64,000 nt of DNA from Panicum virgatum (lineage: Eukaryota > Streptophyta > Magnoliopsida > Poales > Poaceae), in NCBI RefSeq assembly GCF_016808335.1, contig NC_053146.1, positions 29,985,495 through 30,049,494 of the forward strand. Direction: 5' to 3'. Positions 21,447 through 31,552 of the stretch are shown piece by piece. The notes under the pieces are model-generated. The model was not told the DNA's origin and did no database searches. It saw nothing but the letters and a program-made list of their open reading frames with translations. Both the position numbers and the translations under genes were made by a program. The first letter of the stretch is position 1. Each line of letters starts with the position of its first letter.

Positions 21447-21660
21447 CGGTTGAACCGACGGGTCAAAAAGGGGCATCGGTGCATTGGGCATCCTATGTTC
21501 TAGAGACGATGTCAAGAGCCCAGGAGAAGATTCTTCAGCACCGGTTCAACCGACGGTGCATCGGAGTATTGCGTCGGTGCAATGACGTCAGCACCCAGGA
21601 GAAGATTCTTAAGCACCGGATGAACCAGTGATGCATCGGTACAAAGCATCGGTTCAACCG
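21447..21660 (+). repeat. Cluster of 11-bp palindromes in SIRE-type U3
   Basis: CGGTTGAACCG at 21447-21457 and CGGTTCAACCG at 21542-21552 and 21650-21660 are perfect palindromes around a single centre base. GTCGGAAGAACCGAC-type inverted units lie around 21314-21390, and related degenerate units continue to about 21765. The 3' LTR has the same set. A binding-site array in U3 is one explanation. Confidence 0.55.
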
Positions 21661-21816
21661 GTGATCACTGCGTCAGCTGTCAGGAGTTCAACGGCTACTT
21701 CGGGTTATGAGTGACCGGAAGAACAGACGCTACCTCAGCCAGAGGCATTGGTTCTTCCGGTGATACGCAGATTTTCAGCTGACCATTGGAGCAACGGCTA
21801 CAAGACTTGGTGGCCT

Positions 21817-21824
21817 ATATATAT
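21817..21824 (+). promoter_or_regulatory. TATA box, SIRE-type 5' LTR
   Basis: TATATATA followed by GC-rich sequence; the same motif is in the 3' LTR at 26725-26732. Confidence 0.55.
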
Positions 21825-22595
21825 GCCTCACCCCGGCCATTTGAAGATTGCTGGAGTTGCTGGACATCCCACACACACCCAAGAACATCTCCAACCACCA
21901 TAGAGCTTCATTGTACATCATATAGGCTTAAGCACACTTGTGAGAGTGCTTAGTACTTGTAATTGGGATTAGTTCTTGCGAGAGCTCCCTTGAGAGAAGT
22001 CTTGCTGCGGCAAGCAACTTGTGATCCGTCGTGTGAACCTCCGTCTTGGTGTGGAGTGGCAACGACACTTTGTGCGGGGGAAGAAGAGGCCCCCTCCTTG
22101 GTGGAGAAGCTCCGTAGTGGATTACGGCCGGGTGACCGAGAGAGATGGTGGCGGTGCACGAGACTCGGTGTCTTAGGGGCACTTGCCTTTGCTTGCCGGC
22201 ATCGCCTTGGTGGCGTAGTGCAAGACGGTGATCGGAAGAGCCTCGGTGTCCCGTGGACGTAGGCGTTTGTGCCGAACCACATTACATGACCGTGTCTACT
22301 CGGGAGTTTGCATCCCTCTTGCACTTACCTCTTTACTTACCGCATTACGTTTCCGTATTTACTCTATCTTGCGTACCTTTACTTTCCTAGTTAGTTTGAT
22401 TAGGATTTGGCTAGGTTGCAAGTCTTTTAGGGGTAAGTAGAGAGTAGCATAGATAAACCTTAGTCATAACTAGCATGTATAGGACGTGTTAGGTTTATCT
22501 TATGCAAGTAGTTTGAGCCCTAGGTTAAAAAGCGATTAGCGACCCTATTCACCCCCTCCCCCTCTAGGGTCGGACACCCCGGTGATCCTTACAAT

Positions 22596-22611
22596 TGGTA
22601 TCAGAGCTTGG
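22596..22611 (+). other. Primer-binding site of SIRE-type element
   Basis: TGGTATCAGAGCTTGG, complementary to initiator methionine tRNA, begins 2 nt after the 5' LTR. Confidence 0.88.
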
Positions 22612-22704
22612 TCTCACACCTCTTATGAGGATTAGCCAATTTTATTGGTAAATTTGTGAGAAAGCTCGTAGGAGACCCGTCGACTTAACCGTCAAGTGAG
22701 TATA

Positions 22705-24548
22705 ATGTCCGTGGAAGGGATGAGTACCGATAGGGCTCCGTTTTTCGATGGCACAGGTTTTCCACAGTGGAAAGTGCTTATGCAAGCACATCTCCAAGCC
22801 CGTGGGCTTGATGTTTGGCGTGTCACCGAAGTAATGAGAATAAGGCCGAGAGACAATATGATGCCATTGCTAAATCAATTCTATTGTCCTCATTATGTGA
22901 TAGTGTGTTTAATCGTGTTTTTGCTAATGAAAACGCTCATAAGCTATGGAAGCAAATTGTCGAGAATCATGAGGGCACAAAGGATGTTGCCAATCAAAAA
23001 TATCATATTCTCGGCGATGAGCTTAGTAGCTTTAAGCAACTTCCCAATGAAAATGCTCATGACATGTACTCATGATTAAACACTCTTGTCAATGAAATTA
23101 ATGCCTTAGGTCTCAATCAAGTTAAAGATGAGGACATTAACCACAATATTCTCCGAAGCCTTCGCAAGCCCGACTACGATATCATCAATACACTCTTGCA
23201 AAAGGAAGACTTGGTCAAGCTTACACCCAACCAAGTCATCAAACAAATCATTGCCCATGAATATAGTATGGGGATGACAAAGAAGAAAGAGCAAGAGTCC
23301 ACCTCTTCTTCAAGCAAAAAGAGTCTCACCGCCAAGCATTCATGCAAAAATCAACCAAGGTGACAAGACTCATCAAGCTCAAGTGAAGAAGAAGAAGAAG
23401 AGGATGAGGAAGGTAGTGATGATGAATCAAGTTCAAGTGATGAAGAATATCCAAGGGCCGTGCTATACCATCACCGCAAGATTGCCGAGCATGTACATGA
23501 GCTCTATGAGCTTGGGTACAAAACACTCATTAGAGGGAGTGCGGTTGGGATGGAGAAGATGGCGAAGAAAAAGAACAAATCAAGACCTCAAGCTCTCTCC
23601 GCCATCTACAAGCCCAAGAAAAGTGGTGAAAGCTCAAGTCACAAGAAGAATTCCAAGAGCTCCACCACCCATCGCCCTCGGAGATTATCACCACCTCCCA
23701 TGTGTCTTATGGCACTAGGTAATAACGATGTAAGTGATGACTCCTCCTCCAATGATGAATCCGATATTGAAACCGATGAAATTAGTGAGATGATGACACT
23801 CCTCCATAATCAACAAGAATATCTCACTAAACAAAATGAAGAAATGAAAACTCTCAAGGCTAAAGAAAAACTTCATGCTTCATTTGTCTCAAGATATGAA
23901 AACTTGCTAAACAAATTCAATTTGTTAGACAATGAGCATAAAGAACTTAAAATGAAATATGAGAGTCTTGAATCTAAAAGTGAATCATCATCGGATAAGT
24001 CTTTTCCTTGCAATATTCCGTGTGCTATCTCTATTGACAAGGTAGAAGCGTCTACCTCTTGTGATCTAACCCCTTGCAATGAGAATGTGATTGTAGAAAC
24101 ATGTGATGATCTCATTGCTAAGGAAAATGATGAGCTTAAACAAGAGGTAGAAAAGCTAATGACGGACTTGAGGCGGCTCAAAGGAAAGTACACTCAAGAG
24201 CAAGTCCAACCTTCTCAAGATAACACCTCCGCGGGCGTGAAGAAGCTTGAGAAGGGAGAAACTGTGACTTGCTTCAAGTGTCACAAAGAAGGCCACAAGT
24301 CCTACCAATGCAAGGAGAAAGAGGGCAAAGCAAAGGGCAAAGATAATAGCAACCCCAAGAACTTGAACAAGAACAAGAAGGCTAAGGAGATCAAGAAAAA
24401 CTCATCTCCATACTTGAAGGCGTCATACATGTACACCAAACCCACCCACAAGAACAAGCAAAAGAGCAACCACTACATACTTGAAAAGAAGAAGAATGGC
24501 AAGGTGGTGGCTCATGTCATGGGGTGGAGAACATATGGATGGAACTGA
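22705..24548 (+). pseudogene. gag: SIRE-type gag, disrupted
   Basis: The ATG at 22705 opens a copia gag N-terminus (FFDGTGFPQWKVLMQAHLQA). A frameshift near 22835 moves to the frame carrying ENAHKLWKQIVENHEGT and LGDELSSFKQLPNENAHDMY, which has stops at 23073-23075 and 23361-23363. The main open part (to 24548) holds Ser/acidic tracts, a long coiled coil (about 23790-24190) and a CCHC knuckle at 24269-24310 (CFKCHKEGHKSYQC), then a Lys-rich tail. It ends with no protease following. The capsid function would be lost in this copy without suppression of the breaks. Confidence 0.8.
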
Positions 24549-26017
24549 TCTATTTGGGTGCCCAAGGATATTATTCATACCATGGATGACTCTCAAAAGG
24601 TTTGGGTTCCTAAGACTTAGGCACCAAACAAGTGCATCGGGGGATTTGGAGGCTTAGCTTACAAGTTGAAGTGAAGGTTCAAGCCAAAAGAAGCTAAGCC
24701 AAATACTTGGTCATTTGTTGCCCAAGTCTCCCATAAGGTAATGGTAGCTAGAATTCAATTCAAGCATCATGTAGCTCCATTGCTTTTTGCTAGGATAGTT
24801 GCATTGCATCTCCTAGTGTTATATATGGTAGGTTGCTTGTGTCATGACTCTAACCCATGAGCAACCTACATGGTTTGATAAGTGTGTAGAAAGCTACACA
24901 AGGTTACCCTTCATGGTACATGCATCTCATGAGGTATGTATTTCATATGTGTACCATGAACACAAGCTATAGGGTAAACATCCCAATTGTGTCAAAATAA
25001 ATGTGCATACATTTGCTTGGTGATTCAAACACTAAATGCACACATTTAGGGGGAGTTCATCCTATGGCTTGTGATTTTGAGACTAACATGTTTACAAGTT
25101 TATCTTTTGTAGTCTCACATAGAGTTAACACTCTAAGAGAATGTTTCTCACGATCAATGTGAACAAACAACTCTATAAGAGTGATTTAGATAAATTGTGC
25201 TTGCATGCATATTGAGTCATGCTCTATTGAACTTAAATGCTCATATCTAAGTTCATAGGCTATGTGCTCATACATTTGCTTAACCTTGGTGTACCAAGTG
25301 CTTCTTGTTTAAAGACTTTCAATTGGTTGCAAGTCACTTTCATTTTGGTACATGCAAGGTAAACAAATCCCCCAGAGGTATGCAAGGTTCTAAATTGATT
25401 CAATTGGTATCTTTGTCATATCCTATTTACTTTAAAGCTACCTCCGTGCATGATATGATCTAAGCTCTCTAGTTATAATATCTAGTTGTGCACTTGATTT
25501 TCACATCATCATGTTGTGTACACACGTATGGAGAGTTTAGCTCATGTCATGCTAGTTTCGTGATTTTGTGATCCACTGTAGTAAAATTTTCAATTGATAT
25601 CTTCATTGATATCATACAATTGGATCATGAGTCATGGAACTAACTCCCTAAGCTACTAATCTTCTCTTGAGCTATTGTTTTTGCAAGGACTTTTTAGGAG
25701 CAAGACCTTTTAGGTGATTTGATTCCAAAGGGGGAGAAATGTGGATCAAAGCAAGGTATTTTCTCAAGGAGAAGAATCATATCCCAAAGGGGGTGAAATA
25801 CCTAGGTGAATCAAGTCATGAAGGGGAAGTAGCGAAAAAAGGGGGAGAATAAAAGGGGGAATCATGGTTTTAGGGGGAGGCCAAGTCATCATTGGATGGT
25901 GGTAAACATCCAAGCAAGCGTAAACGGTTTTCAATTGACTTCAATTGGGATCAAGTGGTTAAATTTGTCAATTTTTGTAATTTTATGCTTGCTTTGATTG
26001 TGTTGTCATCAATCACC
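24549..26017 (+). other. Non-coding interior of SIRE-type element
   Basis: About 1.5 kb between gag and the polypurine tract, AT-rich, with no reading frame and no trace of pol motifs. Several GGGGGAG runs near 25730-25875 resemble decayed extra polypurine tracts. Confidence 0.6.
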
Positions 26018-26031
26018 AAAAAGGGGGAGAT
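26018..26031 (+). other. Polypurine tract of SIRE-type element
   Basis: AAAAAGGGGGAGAT, directly before the 3' LTR, as in copia elements of this lineage. Confidence 0.85.
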
Positions 26032-27501
26032 TGTAAGGAACATGGCACCATTTATGCCATTTCAAGTGATTTTGGTGATCGAATGACAACACAATACTTG
26101 GACTAATATGATTGATAAGATGACCATTCTCAAGCTTTTAGGTTCAAGTGATGACAAAGAGAAAGAAAAGATAGGCGTAGCAAGGCCCGAAGGGCCGCCC
26201 CTACGGGGGTTCCGCTGGTAGTCGGAAGCTCTTCAGTCAGTAGCACCGGAAGAACCGACGCCAAGGGCATCGGTGCATCCGATGGTAGTCGGAAGAACCG
26301 ACGCTATGGAATTCTGGTGCAGAAGGGAATCAAAGCCAAGTCAGCCTATAGGCACCGGTTGAACCGACGGGTCAAAAAGGGGCATCGGTGCATTGGGCAT
26401 CCTATGTTCCAGAGACGATGTCAAGAGCCCAGGAGAAGATTCTTCAGCACCGGTTCAACCGACGGTGCATCGGAGTATTGCGTCGGTGCAATGACGTCAG
26501 CACCCAGGAGAAGATTCTTAAGCACCGGATGAATCAGTGATGCATCGGTACAAAGCATCGGTTCAACCGGTGATCACTGCGTCAGCTGTCAGGAGTTCAA
26601 CGGCTACTTCTGGTTATGAGTGACCGGAAGAACCGACGCTAGCTCAGCCAGAGGCTTCGGTTCTTCCGGTGATACGCAGATTTTTAGCTGACCGTTGGAG
26701 CAACGGCTACAAGACTTGGTGGTCTATATATATGCCTCACCCCGGCCATTTGAAGATTGCTGGAGTTGCTGGACATCCCACACACACCCAAGAACATCTC
26801 CAACCACCATAGAGCTTCATTGTACATCATATAGGCTTAAGCACACTTGTGAGAGTGCTTAGTGCTTGTAATAGGGATTAGTTCTTGCGAGAGCTCCATT
26901 GAGAGAAGTCTTGTTGCGGCAAGCAACTTGTGATCCATCGTGTGACCCTCGGTCTTGGTGTGGAGTGGCAACGACACTTTGTGCGGGGGAAGAGGAGGCC
27001 CCCTCCTTGGTGGAGAAGCTCCGTAGTGGATTATGGCCGGGTGACCGAGAGAGACGGTGGCGGTGCACGAGACTCGGTGTCTTAGGGGCACTTGCCTTTG
27101 CTTGCCGGCATCGTCTTGGTGGCGTAGTGCAAGACGGTGATCGGAAGAGCCTCGGTGTCCCGTGGACATAGGCGTTTGTGCCGAACCACGTTACATGACC
27201 GTGTCTACTCGGGAGTTTGCATCCCTCTTGCACTTACCTCTTTACTTACCGCATTATGTTTCCGTATTTACTCTATCTTGCGTACCTTTACTTTCCTAGT
27301 TAGTTTGATTAGGATTGGCTAGGTTGCAAGTCTTTTAGGGGTAAGTAGAGAGTAGCATAGATAAACCTTAGTCATAACTAGTATGTATAGGACGTGTTAG
27401 GTTTATCTTATGCAAGTAGTTTGAGCCCTAGGTTAAAAAGCAATTAGCGACCCTATTCACCCCCTCCCCCTCTAGGGTCGGACACCCCGGTGATCCTTAC
27501 A
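26032..27501 (+). repeat. 3' LTR of SIRE-type element
   Basis: 1470 bp, nearly identical to 21123-22593 with scattered substitutions, and followed by the target duplication CCCTG. Confidence 0.9.
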
Positions 27502-27506
27502 CCCTG

Positions 27507-27535
27507 CTCTTTACCTCCTGGCTGGTCTGTAGAGT
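27507..27535 (+). CDS. LTR-borne split ORF of element C, exon 3, middle piece
   Basis: This 29-bp sliver of solo LTR C lies between the SIRE-type element and element D. In the frame set by 21122 it reads open and passes on to 55795, once the duplications CCCTG and AGAGT are counted only once. Confidence 0.4.
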
Positions 27536-28921
27536 TGTCGGTGTTCCGACCCGGGGGGCCTGAATCCCAACTAGTAAATGCTGCATGTTTCCTCGTCCCA
27601 GATGATGATGCATGAGGCAACACAGTAACACACGATTTTATCCTGGTTCCGGCCGCGGGGCCGTACGTCCAGTAAAGGGGGTGTGCGAGGGCACTGTATT
27701 ATTTTGCACTCGGAGTGCTTGTAGTAGGGGATACAAGCAAAGCGAGAGAGGGAGGGAAGCTCCCAAGTCTCTGCTAGGAGTGGAGTCGGTTGAGGTGAGT
27801 GCTCAGTCGTGCTGAGGCCTTTCTGAGGGAAAAAAACCGGAGAACCCGCTGCCAACCCCGCCTAAGGAAGCCCACCTCCTCCTTTTATAGTCACAAGGAA
27901 GGGCGGTGCACATGAGTGGGGATATAGAAGTCATCGTTTCCCCTTAAATCGCGGGGGTACTGTGGTCGAACACTGTAGAAAGTGTACTGTGGGAAGGCGG
28001 CGCGTGTCGTTGTCGTCCTGGGTTCCGTCCTTGGTCCCGCGAATATTGCGCCGGTCGTCCTGTAGTGTCCCGGCGGTAGTAATGGCGTGGGACGCTGCCG
28101 GACCCCCTGGTCGGAGTGCGGGCGTGCACACTAGAAGGTCCAGGAGCGCGTGGAAGTCCCGGACCCCATAAGGGGGAGGTCCGGGGTCCCTGCCCGTGCG
28201 TGCAGAGCGCCCCTCTCGGAAGGACGCGTGACATCGCCGGACCCCTTCCCCAGCGGGAGGTGAGTCCGGATGGTTGATGTCGGCAGAACAGTAACGGGGG
28301 CGGCGCCAACTTGTCTTGCCCCGTATTGAATGTCCATAGTGTTGCTACAGCGACCGGGGTGGCGGAGCGGTGACCGGGGTCAGCAGATGGGACGTCGGTC
28401 ACATCCACCGCGGGAGCGGCGGTCTGGCGCCGCCCGTCATTTGAGCCGTGGCGGAGTGGCTGGCCTTTAATGCCTTCGTACGGCGGTCGGTTGGGCGGCG
28501 GGGCCGTTTGTCCCTTGTGCCGTGAGAGGGCCTCGAGCGAGGCGGAGATGAGTCACCTGCTCGAGGGTAGACTCGCTACCCTCGAGCGAGGCGGAGATGA
28601 GTCACCTGCTCGAGGGCAGATCCGCTACCCTCGAGCGAGGCGGAGATTAGTCACCTGCTCGAGGGCAGATCCGCTACCCTCGAGCGAGGCGGAGATTGCC
28701 CAGCGGGCCCGAGAGGGACCCTCGAGCGAAGCGGAGATCGTTCTTCTGGTTCGAGGGGGATGGGAATGGGCCGCATGCTGGGCTTCTTTGAGTCCTTTCC
28801 TTTCTTCCGAATAGGAAGCAGGCCGTGGGCCTTCGTGGGCCCAGTTGCCTTAACAGGTATTCGTGTTTTAAAAGCGATCTTAGTACCCCAATTAGGGTGT
28901 CCCTAATTGTGGCATCCGACA
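27536..28921 (-). repeat. 3' LTR of element D (1386 bp)
   Basis: It matches 54450-55789 closely, with 46 bp net extra mostly due to one more 49-bp tandem unit. On the minus strand its start (28909-28889) carries a 9-bp inverted repeat, CAATTAGGG/CCCTAATTG with a 3-nt spacer. TATA (TATAAAAGG on the minus strand) is at 27881-27890. Confidence 0.88.
28529..28694. repeat. 49-bp tandem repeat in element D 3' LTR (3 units)
   Basis: Units begin CCTCGAGCGAGGCGGAGATG and end ATCCGCTAC. Three full units and a partial one occur here, against two full units and a partial in the other LTR (about 55447-55563), so the copy number changed after insertion. Confidence 0.8.
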
Positions 28922-28934
28922 GTAGCCCCCGAGG
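28922..28934 (-). other. Polypurine tract of element D
   Basis: The minus strand reads CCTCGGGGGCTAC directly before the LTR start TGTCGG. The same 13-mer recurs at 35594-35606, just after pol. Confidence 0.75.
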
Positions 28935-29447
28935 CTTTGGTCGAGTTGATGGATTCGGCCAAAGGGTGTTTCCGCGATTTCCCCCTTGACGTGTTTAGTC
29001 AAAGTCGGGCACCTGCTGGGCGCGCCTGAGCGCGGGCCCGGCGGATGTGACAACACGCCGGTCGGGATAGTACGCCCGTGGGGGGAGTACTTCGAGGCGC
29101 GGGCCTCTTCGTTTGTTTGTGTAAAGGACAAGACGTGTCCGCGCACTGAGGGGGGCCAGGGCGACGGTGGCACCGGCTGCTTGGCAGCTGGTACTCTCAT
29201 CGTGCCGTCCCGTACGTAGGGCCTTGGCCCGGGCGTTCCTGGTTGCTTTGCGGCGCGCCGTTCGAGGGCATCCGGTTAGAGCCGATGCTGCGCTACTTAG
29301 CGTCCAGGGGCTCAGCTCCGCTTTATTTCGTTTGGTCGTGTCTCGGTGCAGGGACCGAGGACATCCTTTGCTCGTGGAGCGCCGCTTCGTCACGGGCGAT
29401 ACAAGTCCCCGCTCTTTGATAAGCTTGAAGCTTTGTGCCCGGCGCAG
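28935..29447. other. Element D 3' region, no gene seen
   Basis: GC-rich sequence between the polypurine tract and the plus-strand TATA box. Overlapping frames on both strands are compositional and carry no recognisable domain. Confidence 0.4.
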
Positions 29448-29460
29448 CTATAAATAGGGG
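29448..29460 (+). promoter_or_regulatory. Plus-strand TATA box inside element D
   Basis: CTATAAATAGGGG is a strong plant TATA consensus on the strand opposite to D's gag-pol. A CT-rich TTCTTCTCC tract follows about 20 bp later, as at plant start sites. It could drive the small ORF at 29727 or a long antisense transcript toward 31553. Confidence 0.5.
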
Positions 29461-29726
29461 TCGTGGGGTTCCCCTTCTTCTCCAGCTTCCCAACTCTTTC
29501 TTCCAGCATTGCCCAATTTTTGTAATGTTTCCTTTGCCTTCTTGTGACCGGCCCCCAGATGGGGTGGCCTGGCTTTTTTAGGCTTTTGGCGCTAGAAGAA
29601 TGCTTGCGAGCGGTAGGGGAAGACCGGAGTGGGCGTGCGCACCCTCCCTCAGCTTCAGTGGGAACAGCAGAAGAGCATTGGGCCTGTGGGGCCCTGCTCC
29701 TGCGATGTCCCCTAGCCTGAAGGGGG

Positions 29727-30107
29727 ATGGAGGCGCCTGACCATGGCGTTAGTGCCAGGTTGGGCGGCTATTCTTTGCATCGTCCCCCAGGCGACGAGGT
29801 TGCCCTCGGGGAGACGGTGCGGAGGGCGCTGTCCGCCAGCTCGACCCCCCGCGTGGTCTTCAGTGGAGGAGACGCTAGAAGAAGGCTTGCGAGGAGAGCG
29901 TCCCGCTGGATCCGTGAGGTCTGGGGGCCGCTTCTCGCATCCCTAGCAGCCTCGCTGCTGCGTCAGCTAGGGTCTTGGTGCCTTTCTTCGTCGCTCGCCC
30001 CTCCCCAAGATAGGGAAAATTGCCACGCAGGTGGCAACGTGTTTGTATCTTTCGATGGCTTCGCGCCGGTGACCCTTTGTAATCTTTTCTTGCACTTTGA
30101 GCAATAA
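29727..30107 (+). CDS. Hypothetical 126-residue ORF antisense to element D
   Basis: The ATG at 29727 opens a frame to the stop at 30105-30107. TATA lies 270 bp upstream, and AATAAA (30103-30108) overlaps the stop, so the layout is that of a compact transcription unit. The product is Arg- and Ser-rich at its centre (GGDARRRLARRASRW) with no motif I recognise. The GC-rich background makes chance frames common, so coding status is doubtful. A related unit, GCTAGAAGAA(T/G)GCTTGCGAG, occurs at about 29590 and 29874. Confidence 0.3.
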   Translation: MEAPDHGVSARLGGYSLHRPPGDEVALGETVRRALSASSTPRVVFSGGDARRRLARRASRWIREVWGPLLASLAASLLRQLGSWCLSSSLAPPQDRENCHAGGNVFVSFDGFAPVTLCNLFLHFEQ

Positions 30108-30108
30108 A

Positions 30109-31295
30109 GTCCCCTTCCTCTACTACGGAGGAGATTATCGAGGGTATAGGGGCGTACATAGAGTTTACGACCCTCGAATATGTGTGAAGTCACCTTCGCG
30201 GGGGCGCGTCAGCGCACCCGCGGGTGTAGCCCTCGAGGCCGTGGGGGAGTGTTTGTACTCGTCCAAGGGCTAAAAAACGTTGTTCCGCTGGGTAGCTTTG
30301 CTGGGGTGGCCGTCCAGCGTCTTTTTCAGCCGGCATCGGCACTTTTTCAGCCGGCCTCGGCATTCTCAGAGCTGGTATAGCGGCCCGGCGTTCAGCTTAA
30401 CCATCAGGGGAGCACACGTCAACAGCGGAGGGTTTGGTTCAGACACGTGGAGCCTTCACGATTGACAATTGTCGATTTATTCGAGGGTGTGGTTTCGAAT
30501 CATGGTGTGCGAGGTGCCCCCGAGCCCAGGCCCGTGTGAAGGCGTTCAGGGGAAACCCTCGGCTTTGACTACGACCCTCGTCGCCCTTCCGCAGGGAGGA
30601 GGGGTGAAGCGCACCATGCTACCCATGCCCGGGCCGCGAGCTATGGCTGCTTCGGTGAGCTATTAGCGGGTTGTTCAAGCAGATGTCCGTGCCCCGTTCG
30701 ATAGGGGTCGGCTCGTGGTCCATAGACACGTCTCATAAAGCGCTCGCGAGGGTTCGCTAGGCGGGGCTCGGACCCATTCGATAGGGTCCGAGGGCTCGAT
30801 GCTCTCCCTCGATGGGATCCCCCTTCTAGGCACCCTCGACTGGCCTTGAACACTGCGTAGGATGTCTCGAACTCCGTGTTCGAGGGTAGCTTGTACGGCA
30901 CATCCCTGCAGTCCCTGACTCTGGTGATCTGGGGCGCCCGTCGAACCCCCTGAAGGGCCAGGATTCGAACCCCTGACCAGTAAGGCCTCGGAATGCGATT
31001 CATTCGAGGGTAAAGAGACCCTCGAAGGAATATTCCATCTTGATTCGAAAACATCGCAAGATCATGAGTCACGCGCGCGGGTCTCCCGCCGGTGGTGGGC
31101 GACGTGGCCCGATTCGTGCGGTGCGGGCGCGCCTTTTCAGGCGACAGCCTCGGGCAGATGAAGCGGCGTGGGCGGCGGCTGACGGATGGGATAGCGCAAC
31201 AGTCGCGCCGTGCCCGCTGGTTACCGTGCCGCATTAATCGCTGCGTGCACGCGTGGGAGACCCCGCGGTCGTGGGGCCCAGCTGTCAGCGATAGC
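30109..31295. other. Element D 3' region between small ORF and palindrome
   Basis: About 1.2 kb, GC-rich and full of CCCTCGA-type motifs. The 218-codon minus-strand frame here has no recognisable domain. A GGTTCGAATCC motif on the minus strand near 30959-30970 resembles a tRNA T-loop, but no tRNA folds around it. Confidence 0.35.
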
Positions 31296-31326
31296 AAAAT
31301 CTACCGCATTCAATGCGGTAGATTTT
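31296..31326. repeat. Perfect 31-bp palindrome upstream of the antisense gene
   Basis: Arms AAAATCTACCGCATT (31296-31310) and AATGCGGTAGATTTT (31312-31326) are perfectly complementary around one central C. It lies 226 bp before the antisense start codon, in AT-rich arms within GC-rich sequence. Confidence 0.8.
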
Positions 31327-31358
31327 GGGCCGCGGCTGCGGCTGCGCCCGTCGCGGTG

Positions 31359-31366
31359 AAATAAAA
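31359..31366 (+). promoter_or_regulatory. Possible TATA-like box of the antisense gene
   Basis: AAATAAAA lies about 190 bp before the ATG at 31553 in an otherwise GC-rich stretch. It is a weak match, and the better TATA is far upstream at 29448. Confidence 0.25.
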
Positions 31367-31552
31367 CGAAGAGGGATGGGTTGTTTGGGCTCACCTGGCC
31401 ATTCGCCTTCATCCCACTTCGCCTTCTCTGCCTCCCCTGCATCCTAAGCCCGCAGCCAAGAGCGAAAGGAGGAAGAGGAAAGAGAGGGAGAGCAAGAAAA
31501 CCTTAGCCATCCCTGAGCCCTTTGCTCCCGTATTCCCCCTCGAATCGAAGAC

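Larger units (their letters stand above)
21123..22593 (+). repeat. 5' LTR of SIRE-type element
   Basis: 1471 bp, ending GATCCTTACA. The U3 part (about 21300-21780) has repeated CCGGTTNAACCG-type palindromes, and TATATATA at 21817-21824 is the likely TATA box. Partial frames inside it are not genes. Confidence 0.9.
21123..27501 (+). mobile_element. SIRE-type Ty1/copia element, gag only (non-autonomous)
   Basis: A 6379-bp element with two near-identical LTRs (1471 and 1470 bp, TGTAAGG...CCTTACA), a methionine-tRNA-type primer site, a polypurine tract AAAAAGGGGGAGAT and a perfect CCCTG duplication (21118-21122 and 27502-27506). The 3.4-kb interior has gag but no protease, integrase, RT or RNase H. 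The gag type and LTR ends fit the SIRE/Maximus lineage of grasses (Opie/Ji type). It would need another element's pol to move. The near-identical LTRs indicate a young insertion. Confidence 0.85.

Noticed and set aside
21928..22324. Minus-strand frames in the SIRE-type LTR, repeated in the 3' LTR
   Set aside because: They are duplicated because the LTR is; they overlap the promoter-proximal transcribed part and show no domain.
28529..28694. CRISPR-like spaced repeats
   Set aside because: The 49-bp units are directly tandem without spacers, inside a plant LTR.
30955..30990. tRNA-like T-loop (GGTTCGAATCC on the minus strand)
   Set aside because: No acceptor stem, D-arm or anticodon arm can be formed around it, and the T-stem does not pair canonically.
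30641..31297. 218-codon minus-strand frame in element D's 3' region
   Set aside because: No domain, non-ATG start, overlaps the palindrome, and GC-rich sequence gives long frames by chance.
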